Positions 63,595 to 64,000 of a stretch of 64,000 nucleotides of DNA are shown in pieces. Position 1 is the first letter of the stretch; every line of letters starts with the position of its first letter. Made by a program: the position numbers and the translations under genes. Under the pieces are notes generated by a model. It was not told the origin of the DNA and did not search any database. It saw only the letters and a list, made by a program, of their open reading frames with translations. The stretch is taken from contig NZ_VSRL01000002.1 in the NCBI RefSeq assembly GCF_012184385.1, forward strand, positions 1 through 64,000, given 5' to 3'. The stretch comes from Lentzea indica. Its GTDB lineage: Bacteria > Actinomycetota > Actinomycetes > Mycobacteriales > Pseudonocardiaceae.

Positions 63595-64000
63595 ATGCGA
63601 CTCGACGTGCTGGACCATGGGCACCGGCTGCGCGTCCGGCTGTTCTTCTCCTTCGCGGAGCTGACCTCGCGGGTGCCGATGTCCGACGTGCCGAAGACGT
63701 TGCTGTACCGGCCGGAGTTCCTCGGCGCGCCGCTGCTCGACCTGTCCGCCGAGATGATGCGCGGCCCGTCGTTCTGGACCGCCGGTGAGCGCGAGTACAT
63801 GGCGATGTTCACCGCCCAGCTGCTGCGGTGCCCGTTCTGCATCGAGAGCCACACCGAGATGACCAGGATCGCCTCGGACGGTGAGATCGACGCGGCCGAT
63901 CCCGGCTCGGCGCGTCCCGAGCTCACCGCGGTCCTGGCCCTGCTGGAGACGGTCACCACCGCGCCGGACGATGTGAGCGCGGCCGACGTCCCGCAGGGTG
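63595..64000 (+). CDS. AhpD/carboxymuconolactone decarboxylase-family protein (5' part)
   Basis: 135 residues to the right edge, continuing beyond. ATG 63595 (GGAGGTG upstream). AhpD-like fold: MMRGPSFWTAGEREYMAMF, then the redox motif CPFCIESH (Cys-x-x-Cys ... His) of alkylhydroperoxidase AhpD. Likely a peroxidase-like protein using the CxxC pair. Runs away from the sulfur divergon; relation unknown. Confidence 0.85.
   Translation, partial: MRLDVLDHGHRLRVRLFFSFAELTSRVPMSDVPKTLLYRPEFLGAPLLDLSAEMMRGPSFWTAGEREYMAMFTAQLLRCPFCIESHTEMTRIASDGEIDAADPGSARPELTAVLALLETVTTAPDDVSAADVPQG

Overview
The window is high-GC actinobacterial DNA. Dense overlapping operons, GTG/TTG starts, DUF6104 and DUF3040 small proteins, a histidine operon of actinobacterial type, F420-type LLM oxidoreductase, large AAA-LuxR regulators and AbfB-linked glycosidases all suit a soil actinomycete, most likely of the Pseudonocardiales (Lentzea/Saccharothrix-like). 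That placement is inference.

Layout. 1-5.4 kb: small and secreted proteins (DUF6104, ricin-type lectin, subtilase), an aldo/keto reductase and a regulator. 5.4-13.1 kb: a minus-strand histidine-utilisation operon (hutH-hutU-M20 amidohydrolase-lipoprotein-hutF-hutI). 13.2-17.6 kb: an ECF sigma/anti-sigma pair, an IclR regulator, a hydrolase remnant and two overlapping double-GNAT genes. 17.7-19.65 kb: an osmoprotectant ABC transporter whose outer permease has lost its 5' half. 19.65-32.0 kb: a headless siphophage tail-lysis-integrase block ending in a tRNA-Lys gene. 32.3-45.3 kb: oxidoreductases, tandem serine hydrolases, a G3E GTPase, an NfeD-like/flotillin pair, two AAA-LuxR regulators, a Usp protein and YceI. 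45.4-48.9 kb: a four-gene overlapping operon (patatin, glycosyltransferase, membrane protein, membrane hydrolase). 49.4-51.2 kb: a secreted peptide and an orphan NRPS A-T fragment. 51.8-56.1 kb: three secreted GH43/AbfB arabinan-type glycosidases behind LacI-type operator-like palindromes. 56.1-57.8 kb: three truncated genes. 57.8-63.5 kb: a sulfur-handling divergon (cysteine desulfurase, MFS, beta-lactamase-fold/rhodanese; ArsR-rhodanese, MFS). The window ends in an AhpD-like gene.

Two window-wide patterns affect interpretation. First, at least eight genes are split by what reads as loss of one base, and in every case restoring the frame can recreate GGCC (GGGCC/GGCCC). This looks more like a systematic sequencing error than gene decay. 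Second, several genes are cut mid-domain and joined directly to another cut gene or foreign DNA (about 19.65, 39.30, 51.16, 56.57 and 57.15 kb). These are either real deletions or assembly joins.

The most interesting biology is the tail module with a textbook -1 slippery site and a two-start holin-like gene, the patatin/glycosyltransferase operon, and the rhodanese/desulfurase divergon with a visible operator palindrome.
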